Shown: positions 23,701 to 35,483, numbered from the stretch's first letter. The stretch: 64,000 nt of DNA from Paramarasmius palmivorus (GCA_037176845.1 JAYKXP010000073.1:124001-188000); one strand, 5' to 3'. Notes: a model not told the origin generated them from the sequence alone. Numbers and translations are program-made.

Positions 23701-24098
23701 AAACGCGTATAACTCACTATTTGAGCTCTATCGACGTTGGGGTTCGTTTTGAGGTATCTCGCAGCGTCTCCGAAGGAGTGATATTCAGTGACGATAAAGA
23801 GGGGATCTGCATCTTCGGTGCAGACACCGAAAATCTTCAAAACATTCGGGTGATCAAGGCCTTCCCAAATAGCTGCACGAGCATGGAGTGCCTATAATGG
23901 ATCAATCATAGTGAAGATCAATCAGACTTTGACGTTTAGACAAATGAATGGATCTCGTACCGTTACTGAAGCTTCTGAGGACAGCACCTTGACAGCACCA
24001 ACTCCATTCTGATAATCCGCCTTGTATACACTCTTCCCAGAACCCAGCGTTGCCGACTCGTCGATAGATATCTCTTCTGGTCTTATCATGCTTGCCAT
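20727..24098 (-). CDS. Pseudokinase fused to C-terminal ARM repeats
   Basis: Minus-strand gene from MASMIRPEEISIDESA (24098) to EEVAA stop (20727). Residues ~10-290 are a tyrosine-kinase-like fold: LGSGKSVYKADY (glycine loop), GAVKVLSSEAS (VAIK Lys), HPNVLKIFGVC, then VIHGGLKTSDVLI, ACIADCGMSEI, YFSPEAWKG, DVYAFAMCAYEIFTSLPPWG and RMRPTFDIVV. The HRD motif is HGG, so the catalytic Asp is Gly. The loop Asn is Asp, and DFG is DCG. That marks a pseudokinase, or at best a very weak enzyme. A disordered Pro/Ser/Gln linker follows (~residues 300-560). Then ~440 residues of armadillo repeats (KLITAGVIPTLIHLLK, LALWNLTRLTR, SAWCLGNLIQSD, LHWSARAVGCLM). The likely role is scaffolding by protein-protein contacts. 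Splices checked in the linker and before the ARM part keep frame. Confidence 0.85.
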
Positions 24099-25223
24099 AA
24101 AACTTGAACAAGCTCGAACAGATATTGCTGCGGGGGGGTGGAGTCAAGAAGGAAAAGAGGGAAGGATTAGGCAAATGAAACAGGAGAATGGGGAGGTAAT
24201 AAAGAATTGATTTGGTTTCGCTCGTCATACTTGTTATCTTGGCGGGAAAGACAGACTGCGCTTTGTCATTGCCCGCCACTGCCACTTCCCCTGCAACACG
24301 TGGCATATATACACCGAGTTCGCCGGCCTAATGTTGTATGGCAACTCCTCGTTCTTGCCATTTTAGAAAAGCATCCTGAAGTGAGCAGGCCCAACGTTTA
24401 TACTCTTGGCTCACCCTGCAAGTGTGCTCTCAATAGACTTGATTGTGAATCCAGGCTGCTATAGTGGAGCGACGAGAGCGCTTGGGTTGGAGCTCGAGCC
24501 GCTGGAACTCGTAAAGGCACAAGCACCGAAGCGCCCGTGGCACCCTTCAGTTCAATGCAGTTTCTGCCAAGGGGCATCAGCCCCGGTTTCCTGTCCTTCA
24601 ACTAGGACGTTTACAATATATACAATCTGTAACAGATATACAATGCAAAAACAACAAGAGCGAAACAAGCGAATCATGAAAGCAAAGCTCCAGGTAGATA
24701 CGATATACGACGGGGACACGTGTACATCTGTTCTAGTGGTTTTCAAATGGGACACAGGAAAAGTAATAGTCAAGATCCACTTTTAGGGTGGTGTTTCCCC
24801 CATATCATTGGGAAGGGGAGAGTGGAGAAGATAAGGGGAGAAAATTAGTACAATATAAGCATCAAGAACTTCACTGATCATCATCGACGTTCGCTCGTTT
24901 CCGTCCCTGTCCTGGTAGCGGTATCTTTCTTTTCGTACCGGAGGTGGCGGGGGCACCAATCCCCCGTTACTGATCACTTTGTCCTGCGGTGGTAGCACTA
25001 CGAGGTACCTTAGCAGCACCAAAATTAGGAGCCGAGGACAACTCGTACAACACCAACATTCTCGTCTCCAACGTCATCACTTTCCTCTGCGGTCACCGAC
25101 ATCGATATCGACCTCGGCGGGGAATCTCCACTACCGCTGTCTTCCTCTTCACCGGACATCTTGATTCTCTTCCCGTGTTCGACATCATTACGACCAAGAT
25201 CTCAGTGCTTCGTTTCCTGTGGT
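24099..25223. other. Intergenic or 3' region, no firm gene
   Basis: On the minus strand, 25160-25020 encodes an acidic stretch (SGEEEDSGSGDSPPR, then VTAEESDDVGDENVG) that could be a further C-terminal exon of the F-box-like gene; no sure splice was found. The rest, including the promoter of the pseudokinase gene, shows nothing recognisable. Confidence 0.35.
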
Positions 25224-27776
25224 CTATGGGGAGTTCTGAAGCTCATACTTGTCATGCAGGTCCGGAGATGGCAGTAGTGTTGGACTGAGCACTCTGGGTC
25301 TCTTGGGTGGTGTCCCAGGTTCACCACGGTGGTGATAAGAGGTATCACGATCCTCTCGTGACTGTGCTTGTGGGGAAGTATCATCCATTTCGTCGACAGA
25401 CCTCTTTCGAGGGCTGACTGCCTTGGGTGAGGTTGAGATCTCGTGTTTTCGTTGACGCAGCCTAAGCACTTCTGAAGACACATCAACGTGTGGCCGAGGT
25501 GAGGGCGAGCGAGAGCGAGTTCGCTCGACTTGGCGGAGAGGTGTGTATACACTTCGGTGACCATGATCTCCTTGTGAGATTTCGGATTTGGTGTCGTCGT
25601 CATCTAGTTCGTATTCGTCTTCGTCGTATTCCAGGACGTCACTTCGTACATCGTCGTCAAGAACCTCGTCAGCTACTTCATGCAACTCGATTTGAGGCGG
25701 ATTCTGAGTAGGGTTTGGTTGCTGGATCCGAACCTGGTCCTTCTGGTCAACTCCAGGTTCATATTGGGCTTGCGGTCCTGCAGCAGCTGCGGCCGCTGCT
25801 TGAGCTTTGTGCATGGCCCGCTCACAGATGCTACACCTGCAGTGGTATAATGGTTGGCACGCTTCTCTCCAAACCTGGAAATGCCGTTAGTACTATAACA
25901 TTAATAGACATAAACCGATGTACGTACCCCTTTGAAAGCTTCCAAGCTATAGTTCGGAAGATGTGCGGCCGTCACAGGCACGTGGGGAATAGTGTGCAAC
26001 AATTTGGGCGGATTCAAGACTGGGTCAACAGCGATAGTAACCGGTCGTCGCATCAACGGCTGATCTTTCCTATCACCTGGAGGTGGCGGCGAAGGGGTGG
26101 TCTGCAACGTGGAGGTTGATAACACCGGACTAGTAACACTGGAGTCATCGGATGATTTGCCCGAGCTCGACCCTGTGGTCGATGCGTGATCATCGCTTCC
26201 TTCCTCTCTAGGATGCCGAGCCTGTACCTCGTCGCGCCTCGCGTTGCGCCTTCTCTCTAACCAATCGACACCATCGAACCATACAGCTTCGTCGCGAAGC
26301 TCTTTCATCACGTCTTCCATCGACATCTTTGTCGCCCGTATTGCGGGATCGACACCATCGGCACCACATTCAATAACCAGTTTCCGGACGATGTTCTTCA
26401 TAGCTGGTAGGAGAATGGTACGCATCTGTTTGCGGTGGGCTTGGAAAGCGAGTTCGCAGAGGGCATATGAGGGAGGTATGTCTCCACGAACGATTTCCCT
26501 GGTGGGATGTTCCTCTTCTTCTTCTCCTTCGCGTATGCCTCTCTCGTCACGATCATTCTCGATTGTCCAAGGGCACGGATGTACCGCTTGAACTGGGAAT
26601 GTCCTGTAGTTGTACCACTGGTCAGCGGGGTTGAGCCAGTACCCATCAAGGATTCGATTCCGAGCCCAATCCCCCAATGCCAGGTCCTTGACACCGCTCT
26701 CCTCTGTCATCTGCAAGAGCTCCATATCATCCTCGTCCTCTTCGTCAATCTCGCTGCTGAGCTCCTCCAATTCTTCGTCAGTGGCGGGGCCGATTAATCG
26801 TGTGGCGGCAAGCGCTTGAGACATCATATCTGGTAAACGCGTGTGCTTCCGCAACCAGTACCTCTCTAAAGCCAAATTGATAACGTCGTTGATCGACCCC
26901 TCTCCAAGATCCACGAAGCAATCAACAGTGGTTTTCGTCTCCCAATCTACTGAACGGAACCTCTTTCCACCGACAGCTTCTCTTTCCTTTGGGTGGTTAC
27001 TGACGGTTTTCCATAGCCACTCCTGACGACATGAACGGCATGTAGCATCGACACCTGGCCACGTTTCATCATCTTCATTTGCCATACAAAACACGGCATA
27101 AGCCGGGTCGAGAGTGGTGTCAAGCTCGTATGGTTGGGCTTCTCGAAGGCAAAGGCCACAAAAGGCCGCTCGATGGGCTCTGTGCTCACGACATATCCCA
27201 CATGAGCCGAGGTTGGTGGTATTGATGACACGTTCGACGAGGCCGACTCCTTTGGAGTTTTGCGGAGAGTTGATACGACAAACGATGCATGTGTGGTACC
27301 AAATGCTACGGTAGTGTTGATATGGAGGGTGGTGGGCAACTGCTGGATTGTGACGGAAGTAAACACCTCCCGGATCGAGTACATGGACAAGATGATCCCA
27401 TAATTTATGATATGCGACTAGAAATCAAGCATATTAAAGAGAATTCGATCAGAGAGTGTATTGGTACACACCTGCTGCGCTCCACTTTGGGCATATGTTC
27501 ATCAAGACCTCCATAGTCTTTGCGTCGCGTATGGCGGTATAAACGACTCTGTGTAGCCAAAAATGATGATGTTCCCAAGTCTCTGGCACATAAGCTGATT
27601 CTGCAGATGCATATAGGAATCTTGAAGCTATCATACTGGAACAACAATCAGCAATCGGTACGCGTTTTGAAAAAGGTAAACAATGAGAAAAAAACTCACC
27701 GAACGATTTCAGGGGGCAATTCTGACCAGGATCTATTCGTTACTTTGCCTTTGTACATTATGTTTCTGCCGGGCAT
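25224..27776 (-). CDS. F-box-like, cysteine-rich basidiomycete protein
   Basis: The start chosen is ATG 27776 (MPGRNIMYKGK), because the open frame upstream lacks another ATG. Early residues WSELPPEIVR then MIASRFLYAS match the L-P-x-E-I-V-x-x-I core of an F-box, the Skp1-binding module of SCF ubiquitin ligases. Next comes a Cys/His-rich block: WYHTCIVCRINSP, GSCGICREHRAH, AAFCGLCLREAQ, DATCRSCRQEWLW, possibly metal-binding. A long middle with acidic runs (ELEELSSEIDEEDEDD) and DWARNRILDGYWLNPADQW follows, then a Ser/Pro/acidic tail with a second CxC pair (YHCRCSICERAMHK). The gene has few introns. The stop is taken at 25224, though a further acidic exon may exist downstream. The substrate is unknown; the function as an adaptor is inferred from the F-box only. 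Confidence 0.6.
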
Positions 27777-29487
27777 GATAGAGTGAAGGTTGTGCTCGTC
27801 GTCGGTGACGATCTCGACGACGCCAAAGTGGTCAATGCGCAAGTGTTTGTCGACGGTGTGTGAGGTCACTCGGCGCCGGGCTGATAGCCAAGTTCCCACG
27901 CCTCAATCAACATCATACACGTGATCTACATGCTGTTGAGCTTTCTCCACGACCAAGTTGCAGGTTTTGCTGTTTCTTGTCGTGTCTTTTGGTGAATAGG
28001 TTCGATTCCTTGATTTCTCTTACCGGATCCGGTCTAATCTACCCTTCTATCGGCACTGGTAGCTTTCCTCGGCTATTAGAACGATGATCTCAACAAGGTA
28101 TCCTTACAGTAATCATCAAGACGTCGTAGAAGAAATCTTCCACGCGGTCTATTCAAGTGCAATTTTTGGCTCACTATAATGACACCTCAAAGTCATATTG
28201 ACGTTCCTGGGTCCAGAGACTCGGATTGTAGATGGGTCATACGATAACCCTTGGGCCTATCAGGTATCTCCTCTACCGCACGGGTCATGGACAATTTGTA
28301 GGCTACCGGACATGATACTTGACCGGGATATACCTGTAGCCGCGGATACAGGTCCTAATTGCCGCTTTATTCCCAATCAATTTCGCCCTCCAGACAAGGG
28401 GAGCATTTCGGTATGTTCCATGGACTCTGCATCTCATCTCATAAATAAAATTCCGTTTTGCTTATAGCGGATGTTCATTGACATACGCTCTGGTGATCGG
28501 ACGGACATTTACAGTATGACCCGGTGGCGAGTCGACACTATTCAAACCTATAGCCGGCTTAGCACTGCCCTAGTTGCACTATGATGCCGAACATCTCCCA
28601 AACCTAGCCCTAGCACTGTCTTATCCTCCTCTCCATTCTGTCAGTTATCATGGAATGGATGATTTCGGAGACTGTTCTATCTGGCGTAAGCTTTGCGATC
28701 CTCGCGGCAACGTACAGAGATGAATCTCCCATCCCAGGCGCAATTTAAGCCTAAATCGTGGAACAATGGAGAGCGGGTTGATACATAGTGCATATTGCGC
28801 CCGACCTCTCGTTGTTTTACGCATGCCGCGACCTAAATTCGAGCCAAGCGCTAGTAACTCGTTCGCCTATACCGCGATTCTTTGCACAGCCACATACTGA
28901 CGGGGTTGGCGGTCCGGGGCTAAAGCACTCATACGAGTTCCACTTTCCATCCAGTTCTTCCTCATTATCCGTGTTCCTGCGTTCAAATGAGATGACCATG
29001 CAGAACTGCCCCTTGTACCTCTTTTCCCTTCCCAGTTTTCCATCGAGATGACCAACGCTCCCGGCTACACGTCTACTTTCGGATGCCTCTTATTGTCTTT
29101 TTCGCCATCTTTCCTGATATCCCATTACCTGAGGCAGGTCTCATAACATTCTTCCCCTGACGACGTTCATCAGCTAATTCCTAATTATCTTCATGCCTTA
29201 CCCAGATTAGCTCCCACCGATCCTCACAATAAACCTGCACGAAAGGCGCAAAGGCGGCGGACCACCTGCTCAAGCTATTGTTTATGGCTGACAGCGGAAA
29301 AATGTGCTTACGCGCTATTGTTATTGTCGAAACTCAGCTATAAGAGCGAGGTGTACGAGATGAATGGGCCTCAGAAGTCTCTTCTCGACTCGACCCTCGT
29401 CGTGCCCTCGCTCCCGGAACTTGAAGTTCACCTGCTCACGCACGCACGCCTTACTTATACAACCTTGACGCATCTTGTCTCATCTCA
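27777..29487. other. Intergenic, nothing convincing
   Basis: Short frames on both strands (for example 28198-28467, 28788-29051) have no domain, no good splice partner and no paralog in the window. It includes the promoter of the F-box-like gene. Confidence 0.4.
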
Positions 29488-29904
29488 ATGGATTCCTACT
29501 CAACAATCTCCCTCGCTATCTTTGGCGAAACTGCTTCTTTAGCAAATGCTATTTACGCATCTTCCGATACGACTTCCTCGTCATCGTCATCCCTGCTCTC
29601 CTCACGAGCAGAGCTCCCAATTGCATCATCTTCTTCAGAACCTGAATGGGAAATCCCTGTTAATGAAGAGCAACAAAGCGGTGGCTGGTGCTACTGCGTC
29701 ATCGCATAGGCGTTCATCTCCCTTCGCAGCACTGAGGTATGTTCTTTTCGTCATTTCAAGCCCTTAGGAACGTTGACTGACGTCGTTTTCGTTAGATCCA
29801 AACTCAAAATCTGCCTCACTACCCCACTCACGGAGTCGGTGTACCTCTACCGCCGTGCTACAGCTACCGTGCGCCTCCAACGGATACCTCTTACTTATTC
29901 ATAA
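29488..29904 (+). CDS. Small hypothetical gene, possibly frameshifted
   Basis: One frame opens MDSYSTISLAIFGETASLAN, with a Ser-rich run and EPEWEIPVNEEQQ, and stops at 29709. The neighbouring frame then reads SHRRSSPFAALR, splices at GTATGT (intron ending GTTAG) to SKLKICLTTPLTESVYLYRR and ends LQRIPLTYS at 29904. The two parts look like one small acidic/basic protein, but joining them needs a one-base shift near 29670, or an unseen intron. A TATA-like ACTTATACAA lies just upstream. No family was recognised. Confidence 0.3.
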
Positions 29905-30704
29905 CATTATCATGAATCTCCATGATACCCCTTCGATTCATCTTCATGATTCCGAGTCGGTCAACGGCCCGAGCTTATGGGGCTCGTCCCTTCTATTCCT
30001 GCATCAAATCGACATCAACGGTCTAGACGACCTTGCAACCCCCACAACCACACACTCCTTCAATTCCCGGTTCCTGGACCGTGAAAAGTATCATTATCGA
30101 CATCATCTTTCTGCTGGTCACTCGTTGTACTTTCTATTGTATTCTTACCCTTACATCTTTGCACATTTCATAGTTCATCTAACGACTCCGCGATGTCGGA
30201 CTCCGGAGTCCTAACACACTGTCCTTAATTACGCTACATTCACGGTTCTTACTCGTACCTACGCCTACGTCAGATTCGTCACTTATGATTCAACCTCCAA
30301 GTTCAGACTCGGGCTCATTGGTTTTTCTGTACTTTTAGTGTATATAGGATACACGAATTAACCGAGAATTAACGATCATGATTCGTTCGATGCTCCGAGT
30401 CGAGGGTGCATTTTGTACATATGGACGTGTGAACCCCAAGCCCTTTTTCCGATGAATTAAGAACCGAGAATTAGGAACTCAACCTCGAGGCTCACTTCGA
30501 CGACTTCGACTTCGGAGAAAGCTCGTGTCCACATAACAACGATCACAATTCATTCATACAACAACATACAAACGTACAGATCACATGTCCGAAGCCAATT
30601 ACAGTCCGACTCGAAGGTGGTTTACAAACAGATACGAGCACCCATATCTAAATGTCCTTTACGACCTCTCTGTCAAGTCAAAGCGTAGTGAAGTTGTCGC
30701 GCCT
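29905..30704. other. Intergenic, nothing seen
   Basis: A plus frame (29855-30214) overlaps the previous entry and has no domain. The remainder shows no gene, RNA or repeat. It contains the 3' flank of the minus-strand hydrophobin. Confidence 0.4.
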
Positions 30705-31155
30705 TTAGAGGCTGAGGTCGACGGGGACACAGCCAATGGAGATGAGGCCACCTGGAAAGACAAGAAATCAGCATTTATTCGGAATATCAATCGAGGGAGA
30801 TGCTAAGTCTGTTTACCATGAGAGTTGTCAGAGCAGCAGACAGGGATTGGCAGAGCTGGAGATTTCATCAGTTGTGATCCACGTAGTAGAAAAATGAGAC
30901 TTACCAGCCAGATCCACCAGCACCGATGACGGTAACGGGGGTGCAGGTAAGGCCGACGAGGACGTTCAAATCCTGTAGGACGATGCCCAAAAGGCCCAAA
31001 ATCTTGGTAGCGGAAGGGTCGCTGGCGTTGGTGACGGTGTTGCAGCACTCGATAGGACCAGTGGAGCAAGAGCTTGCAGGTTCACCACCACGACGAGTCG
31101 GTGTGGCAGCCGCAAGGGTGGCGAGAGTAGCAAGAGAGAAGAGCTTGTATTGCAT
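30705..31155 (-). pseudogene. Class I hydrophobin, frame broken in exon 2
   Basis: Exon 1 (31155-30905) encodes [19 protein letters not shown], a signal peptide, then [29 protein letters not shown] and GSGC: hydrophobin cysteines 1 to 5. Exon 2 (30855-30817) is 39 bases long; the equivalent exon of the paralog at 36867-36904 is 38. With the extra base (in the CCC before TGTCTGC) the frame stops early; without it the VCC and DNSHG block (cysteines 6 and 7) would follow. Exon 3 (30751-30705) supplies ISIGCVPVDLSL with cysteine 8. Hydrophobins self-assemble into amphipathic coats on aerial hyphae and spores. All splice sites are intact, so either the gene was lost very recently or the base is an assembly error. 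Confidence 0.8.
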
Positions 31156-31229
31156 GTTTGAGAAGATGAGAGAGGCTTGAACGACTACTGCTGGGTGTTC
31201 GAGTGAAGAATCCGAGTCGAACTGGGAAG

Positions 31230-31238
31230 CCTTTTATA
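31230..31238 (-). promoter_or_regulatory. TATA-like element of the minus-strand hydrophobin
   Basis: TATAAAAGG on the minus strand, about 75-83 bases before ATG 31155. The same element, spacing and the whole leader (CTTCACTCGAACACCCAGC and onward to the ATG) are found before the second hydrophobin, so it is conserved between the duplicates. Confidence 0.6.
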
Positions 31239-32719
31239 CGTTTTGAACGCGTTAGGTACCTTGAACATGAGGGATGCGCGCCTGTGCAGAAATTGTAGAA
31301 TACGTTGTGGAGCACGTCGAAGTGGAGCAACTGTTATGTAGTGAGAAACAACGATTCAAAGGTGATCTGTGGCTGAAGAGATGTGTGATGCAAAAAAGTG
31401 AATGGTGTTGTAGGAAAGAAAATGTTTTGTGGGGTGATGTAACAGAAATAGATGACACGAGGAAAGATGCGCTCTCACAGACGGCGAGATCCAGCATATT
31501 GTGTCCCTGAAATAGATATTAACGAACGGCGTCAACTGTCCAGGATGAATTGTAATGACGCGCGAAGATGTGTTTACCCAATGGATATCGAGCGGGTGAA
31601 GAGGGGCGACAACAGGGTTTTTGGAATGATTAATGCCATAAAGCGGTGAATGTGACCAACATACTCTGGAAGTACATCAGAAAAGGACGACATGAAGGGT
31701 TGTTGGACGTCATCAGGCGCTGCATTATTGAACGCATAGTTTTCGCTATTTTCTCGACGATAATGTGCGTCAGCGGCTAAGACCTTCTGAAACGAAAACG
31801 TCAGCTGCCAAAGCCTCCAGAATTGAACGCGAAAACTGTACTATTTTTCTGTTGGCCAAGGCGCCTCATGTTCTTCCAGCCTTCCTCCGCGGTGTATCAG
31901 TTTTCTCATCGCCTCCACTGATGCCGGAGAATAGCCTGCACCGTCCCATTTCCAAATTCTACGACATAGTGCGCGAAATACTCTGAACGTATGAGTCATT
32001 GAATCATCGGCCGACCTTGAAATGGATAAAGTCGAAGGTCAGCAGATCCTGTTTCAATACATGCGAAGCAGTGTGCCAGTGACCCAGCAGTTTGACTGGA
32101 TGTTCTGCTCCAAGGGTAGGGCAGCTTCGACGCGACTCAAAGCTACAGTACCCTAAATAGGCCCCACGGGGTCTTGCTTAGCTTCCAGAGACACAGGATA
32201 ACGCCTACAGGTGGCAGGTCTTCGCGTGTCAAGTGAACTTTCGTGTTTGTGAAGCTGCGCCGTGGGAGGTCAGATCTTGATAGGCAAGTCCACCTTCGAG
32301 AGGTCTGTGATACTCCAGCAGCTCGTGTAGGACAAACTAGCTTCGAAGAGATCACTGGTGATAAATCAAGATTGTCTGGGATCGAGGTTGAGCCTAGACA
32401 CCGAGTTCTATACGAGTACTACTTGAGGTTTGCGTCAGAGGTGCTATCATCGACGGTATCGTGTCGAACGACGTTTGTGTCTGCCTACACCGCATCGCAT
32501 AAGCAGAGCATCCATGCAGGTACCGAATATCTTGGATCAGCTCGCAAGAGGGAACATGGTGGTCTGAAAAGAAAAAAGCAGTGCTCGGTGATTTTGGCCG
32601 TTTCACCGGCCGTGACCCAGACCCCAATAAACCCTAACTGCGCTTTTTTGGTAATTAGCAGTGAAGCGATTGGAGTCCCCGACGTCGACGACGACAACAA
32701 GCACCTTGACCTGCCCATC
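31239..32719. other. Intergenic; long open leader before the CFEM-like gene
   Basis: A plus-strand frame stays open from 32243 into the CFEM-like gene, 159 codons upstream of its signal-peptide ATG. It lacks protein-like features and is probably chance. Nothing else was recognised. Confidence 0.4.
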
Positions 32720-33489
32720 ATGTCGATTATCTCCCTCCAGCTCCGACATCTACCTCTCTCATTCCTTTTCCTCCTTCAGTTCATCTCGTTCACGTGGGCT
32801 CAAGCATCACAGGCGCCTCCTCCTGAAACGATTACTGGAAGTGTAACTGGAACAGCGATTGGGACAGATTCGAGTGCAGTTGCGAGCGGATCTGCAACTT
32901 CAGGGGGCTCTCTTAGTGCATCTGCAACGAGTTCAGCTCCTACAAGCAGTGTGTCGTTGCCTTCTTTGGAACCTTATTCTCAGTGTGGTGAGTTTGTCGA
33001 TTCTGTTGACCGACAAGTATGTATTAATACGTTTCTAGTTTCGCAATCTTTGCAGAGGGCAATTTTTGACGCAGGCTGCGAAAACATTGCTCCTGTGGAC
33101 TGTTATTGCCATGCGTGCGTGTCATCACACTCAATTATATGAAAGGCCTGACGGTCTCTCTTTCTCTTAGTTCTAATTTCACCACTCAACTCATTTCGTA
33201 CATTTCATCCGGATGCCCCGGTGAACTTCCCCAGGCAGAAAACCTCGCTCAACAGTTCTGTGCCCTTGCTACCACTAGCACATCCCTTTCGTTCTCCGTT
33301 ACATCTATCAGCTCTTCAGGTAGCCAGACAAGTGGGGCTCCAAGTGCCAGCAACACCCAGCCAACTACTACCAACGCTTCTGATACCAATGGTGCCTTTT
33401 CGACCCTTGACTTTACCGCGAGCCAGGGTGCTTTCGTTAGTCTGATGGTCACGCTCCTCGGAGTAGTAGCTGGCGCATACATCGTTTGA
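32720..33489 (+). CDS. CFEM-like GPI-anchored cell-surface protein
   Basis: Start at ATG 32720, chosen because it opens a signal peptide (MSIISLQLRHLPLSFLFLLQ, then FISFTWAQA). A Ser/Thr/Gly-rich stretch follows, then a CFEM-like domain spread over three exons: YSQC-VSQSLQRAIF, DAGC, VDCYCHA, and FTTQLISYISSGCPGE to LAQQFC. Only six cysteines are visible where CFEM domains usually have eight. The C-terminus is Ser/Thr-rich, then GAFVSLMVTLLGVVAGAYIV, a hydrophobic tail fitting a GPI-anchor signal. CFEM proteins act in haem/iron capture, adhesion or host contact. With two cysteines missing the fold must differ, so metal-binding roles are unsafe to assume. Two short introns (GTGAGT, GTGCGT donors) keep frame. 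Confidence 0.7.
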
Positions 33490-34346
33490 TTGATACCCTT
33501 GGACTGCACGCAATGGAGTGGGTAGAGGACCATGGCATGACACCAGCATTACACACCCTTACGTCTGTTTTCACGTTCACACAACGAACGCATTTATCTT
33601 AACGACCTCATGTATTACTCCCATTATTACCCCCCTTCTATTGCACATATTTCGGTACACAATTCACAGACACTTTATGCACCACAGAGTGTTGTAATAG
33701 TCGTGTTGATGTCGGATATTTTCATCCCGCAAACAGCAGCGAAGAACACTTTCCGTCGTTTATCAGCATGTGACTGGCGGCAATGCATCTTGTTCCTGAC
33801 CATCATTACGCGCAACGGTGAGCTCGGGTCTTGTTACACGGATGTGCATCAGTTTTTTTTATTCCACGCGGATTTTTATAGGTCAAATGAAGAAGAATTG
33901 TGGAGCAAGGATTGGAGGATGGGAGAGACGGGATCAGGGAAAAGAACTCTTTACATGGCTTAATTTTTTCGCGTTTAGGGTCACGTCGAATACTCCATTT
34001 TCCGACCTTTAGGAGACGGCAAATTCGGCCTTGACAGAATGTCGTACGATCAAGCACGAAGAATTCCTGGCCTCTTCCAGCTCAACTCGTATTTCGTTTT
34101 ACGGGAAATCGATGTCTACTACCTGAAATTGCAGGGCTGAACGGGGCTCAACCGTCGTTGGCTAAAGGCCTGGAGAATGTTAATGATGGCCTGCGGGTCT
34201 AGAATCGTCGGCTTTGGAAATTTGACTCCTTTGCTTGAATGCTGGGGGCAGTGAGACATGTTCCCTGTCAGAGGCATGTCTCTGGACGATCTGATGCAGT
34301 CAAGAACGGTCGACATAAAGACAGGGTGCCAATTTATTCAACTGGT
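33490..34346. other. Intergenic, nothing seen
   Basis: The 3' end of the CFEM-like gene and the 5' region of the phosphatase-like gene. The frame at 34239 is open in phase with the downstream gene, but its first 36 codons look like leader. Confidence 0.4.
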
Positions 34347-35483
34347 ATGGCCCAGACATACTCTATCTCCTCGTCGTCCTCCTCGTCAGCCGAGTCTTCA
34401 TTATTTTGGACGGCTCCTCAAATTAACACGCCTCCGACAACACTTGGGAAGGCTTCGACGTCCAATGTCGTCTCAAAATCGAGATCCGTCTTAGGTGCCT
34501 TGAATATCCCACAGCTCTTCCGCCCTGCGAGAGCGAGCTATAGTCTCCCACCTTCATCACCTTGCTCGGCGTCTCCGTCTTCTCCCATTTCATCGAAGTG
34601 CGCGGTCAGAACATCACCCAGCCTTCCGCCTCCTTCGCCTGGGCCATCGGGCTCTTCAAAAAGGAATTCACTCATCAATCCCTTCATCGGTCTGCGGCAT
34701 CGCCTTTCTGCATCAAGCCCCATATCCCGCCATCGTTTTTCACTTTCAGGGCCAACAGCCGATGCCAGACCACCTACAGGTACCAACAGGGTCGACCCGC
34801 CTTCCCCTGTTTACCGTCCCATGAAGCATGAATCACGGTGCCTTCAATACATAGCCCATGGAATTTACGTTGCGTTCGAAGACGACTCCAGAGCATTCGG
34901 ATCCCCTGGGCCCACGACAGAAGAACTCCGGGCAGAAAGCGGTCAGCGTTTTACCCACATCGTCCAAATCGTTAATTCGGAGCCTACACCTATTATCACT
35001 TACTTCACGAACCAAAACAAGACGAGATACCTTCGGCTCTCTACCAAGCGTCATTCACATCACCGGTACGAGCTGCAGATGAGCGTTCTCACTCGAGATC
35101 CTGAACTGCATGATATGTCGCCTGAACAGGCCGACTTATTTCTGGGTGCAACATATTATACGACAGAGAAGATGTTTATGCCAGGTGCTGAGGGTGTTGC
35201 ACGCCTGAGGCCCAAACAGATGGTAGCAGCACGGGAGTTTATAAGGTTGAGCGGCGCTGCGAGTTCAGCTGGGCGGATTTCACCTAGAGTTCTCATAACT
35301 GCACCTCGAGATCATCGAACAGATATCATATCGATCGTGGCCTGTTTCCTGAGTGCGACATCGGGCAAGTGTGCCGCCGAAGTGGTCAATTCCATCAATA
35401 ACCAGCGGGAGATGAAGACGGTATGGCAGGGCTGTGTTTCGCGGAAAGGGGTGGAGTATATTCAGGGACTTGCTTGGGAGTAA
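34347..35483 (+). CDS. Dual-specificity-phosphatase-like protein without catalytic cysteine
   Basis: Intronless frame; start taken at MAQTYSISSSSSSS (34347), though the frame is open to 34239. The first ~170 residues are Ser/Pro-rich and disordered. From about residue 175 a folded domain starts (SRCLQYIAHGIYVAFEDD, then FTHIVQIVN) and runs through LRPKQMVAAREFIRLSG to RVLITAPRDHRTDIISIVAC and a final helical part. This has the layout of a DSP domain whose P-loop HCxxGxxR[ST] corresponds to ITAPRDHRT: Arg and Thr are kept, the nucleophile Cys is Thr. It is therefore probably a pseudophosphatase that may bind partners or phospho-ligands. The alignment to the P-loop is my reading and could be coincidence. 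Confidence 0.6.
   Translation: MAQTYSISSSSSSSAESSLFWTAPQINTPPTTLGKASTSNVVSKSRSVLGALNIPQLFRPARASYSLPPSSPCSASPSSPISSKCAVRTSPSLPPPSPGPSGSSKRNSLINPFIGLRHRLSASSPISRHRFSLSGPTADARPPTGTNRVDPPSPVYRPMKHESRCLQYIAHGIYVAFEDDSRAFGSPGPTTEELRAESGQRFTHIVQIVNSEPTPIITYFTNQNKTRYLRLSTKRHSHHRYELQMSVLTRDPELHDMSPEQADLFLGATYYTTEKMFMPGAEGVARLRPKQMVAAREFIRLSGAASSAGRISPRVLITAPRDHRTDIISIVACFLSATSGKCAAEVVNSINNQREMKTVWQGCVSRKGVEYIQGLAWE

Noticed and set aside
32243..32719. 159-codon N-terminal extension of the CFEM-like protein
   Set aside because: It would bury the signal peptide inside the protein and is not protein-like; the ATG at 32720 gives a normal secreted start.
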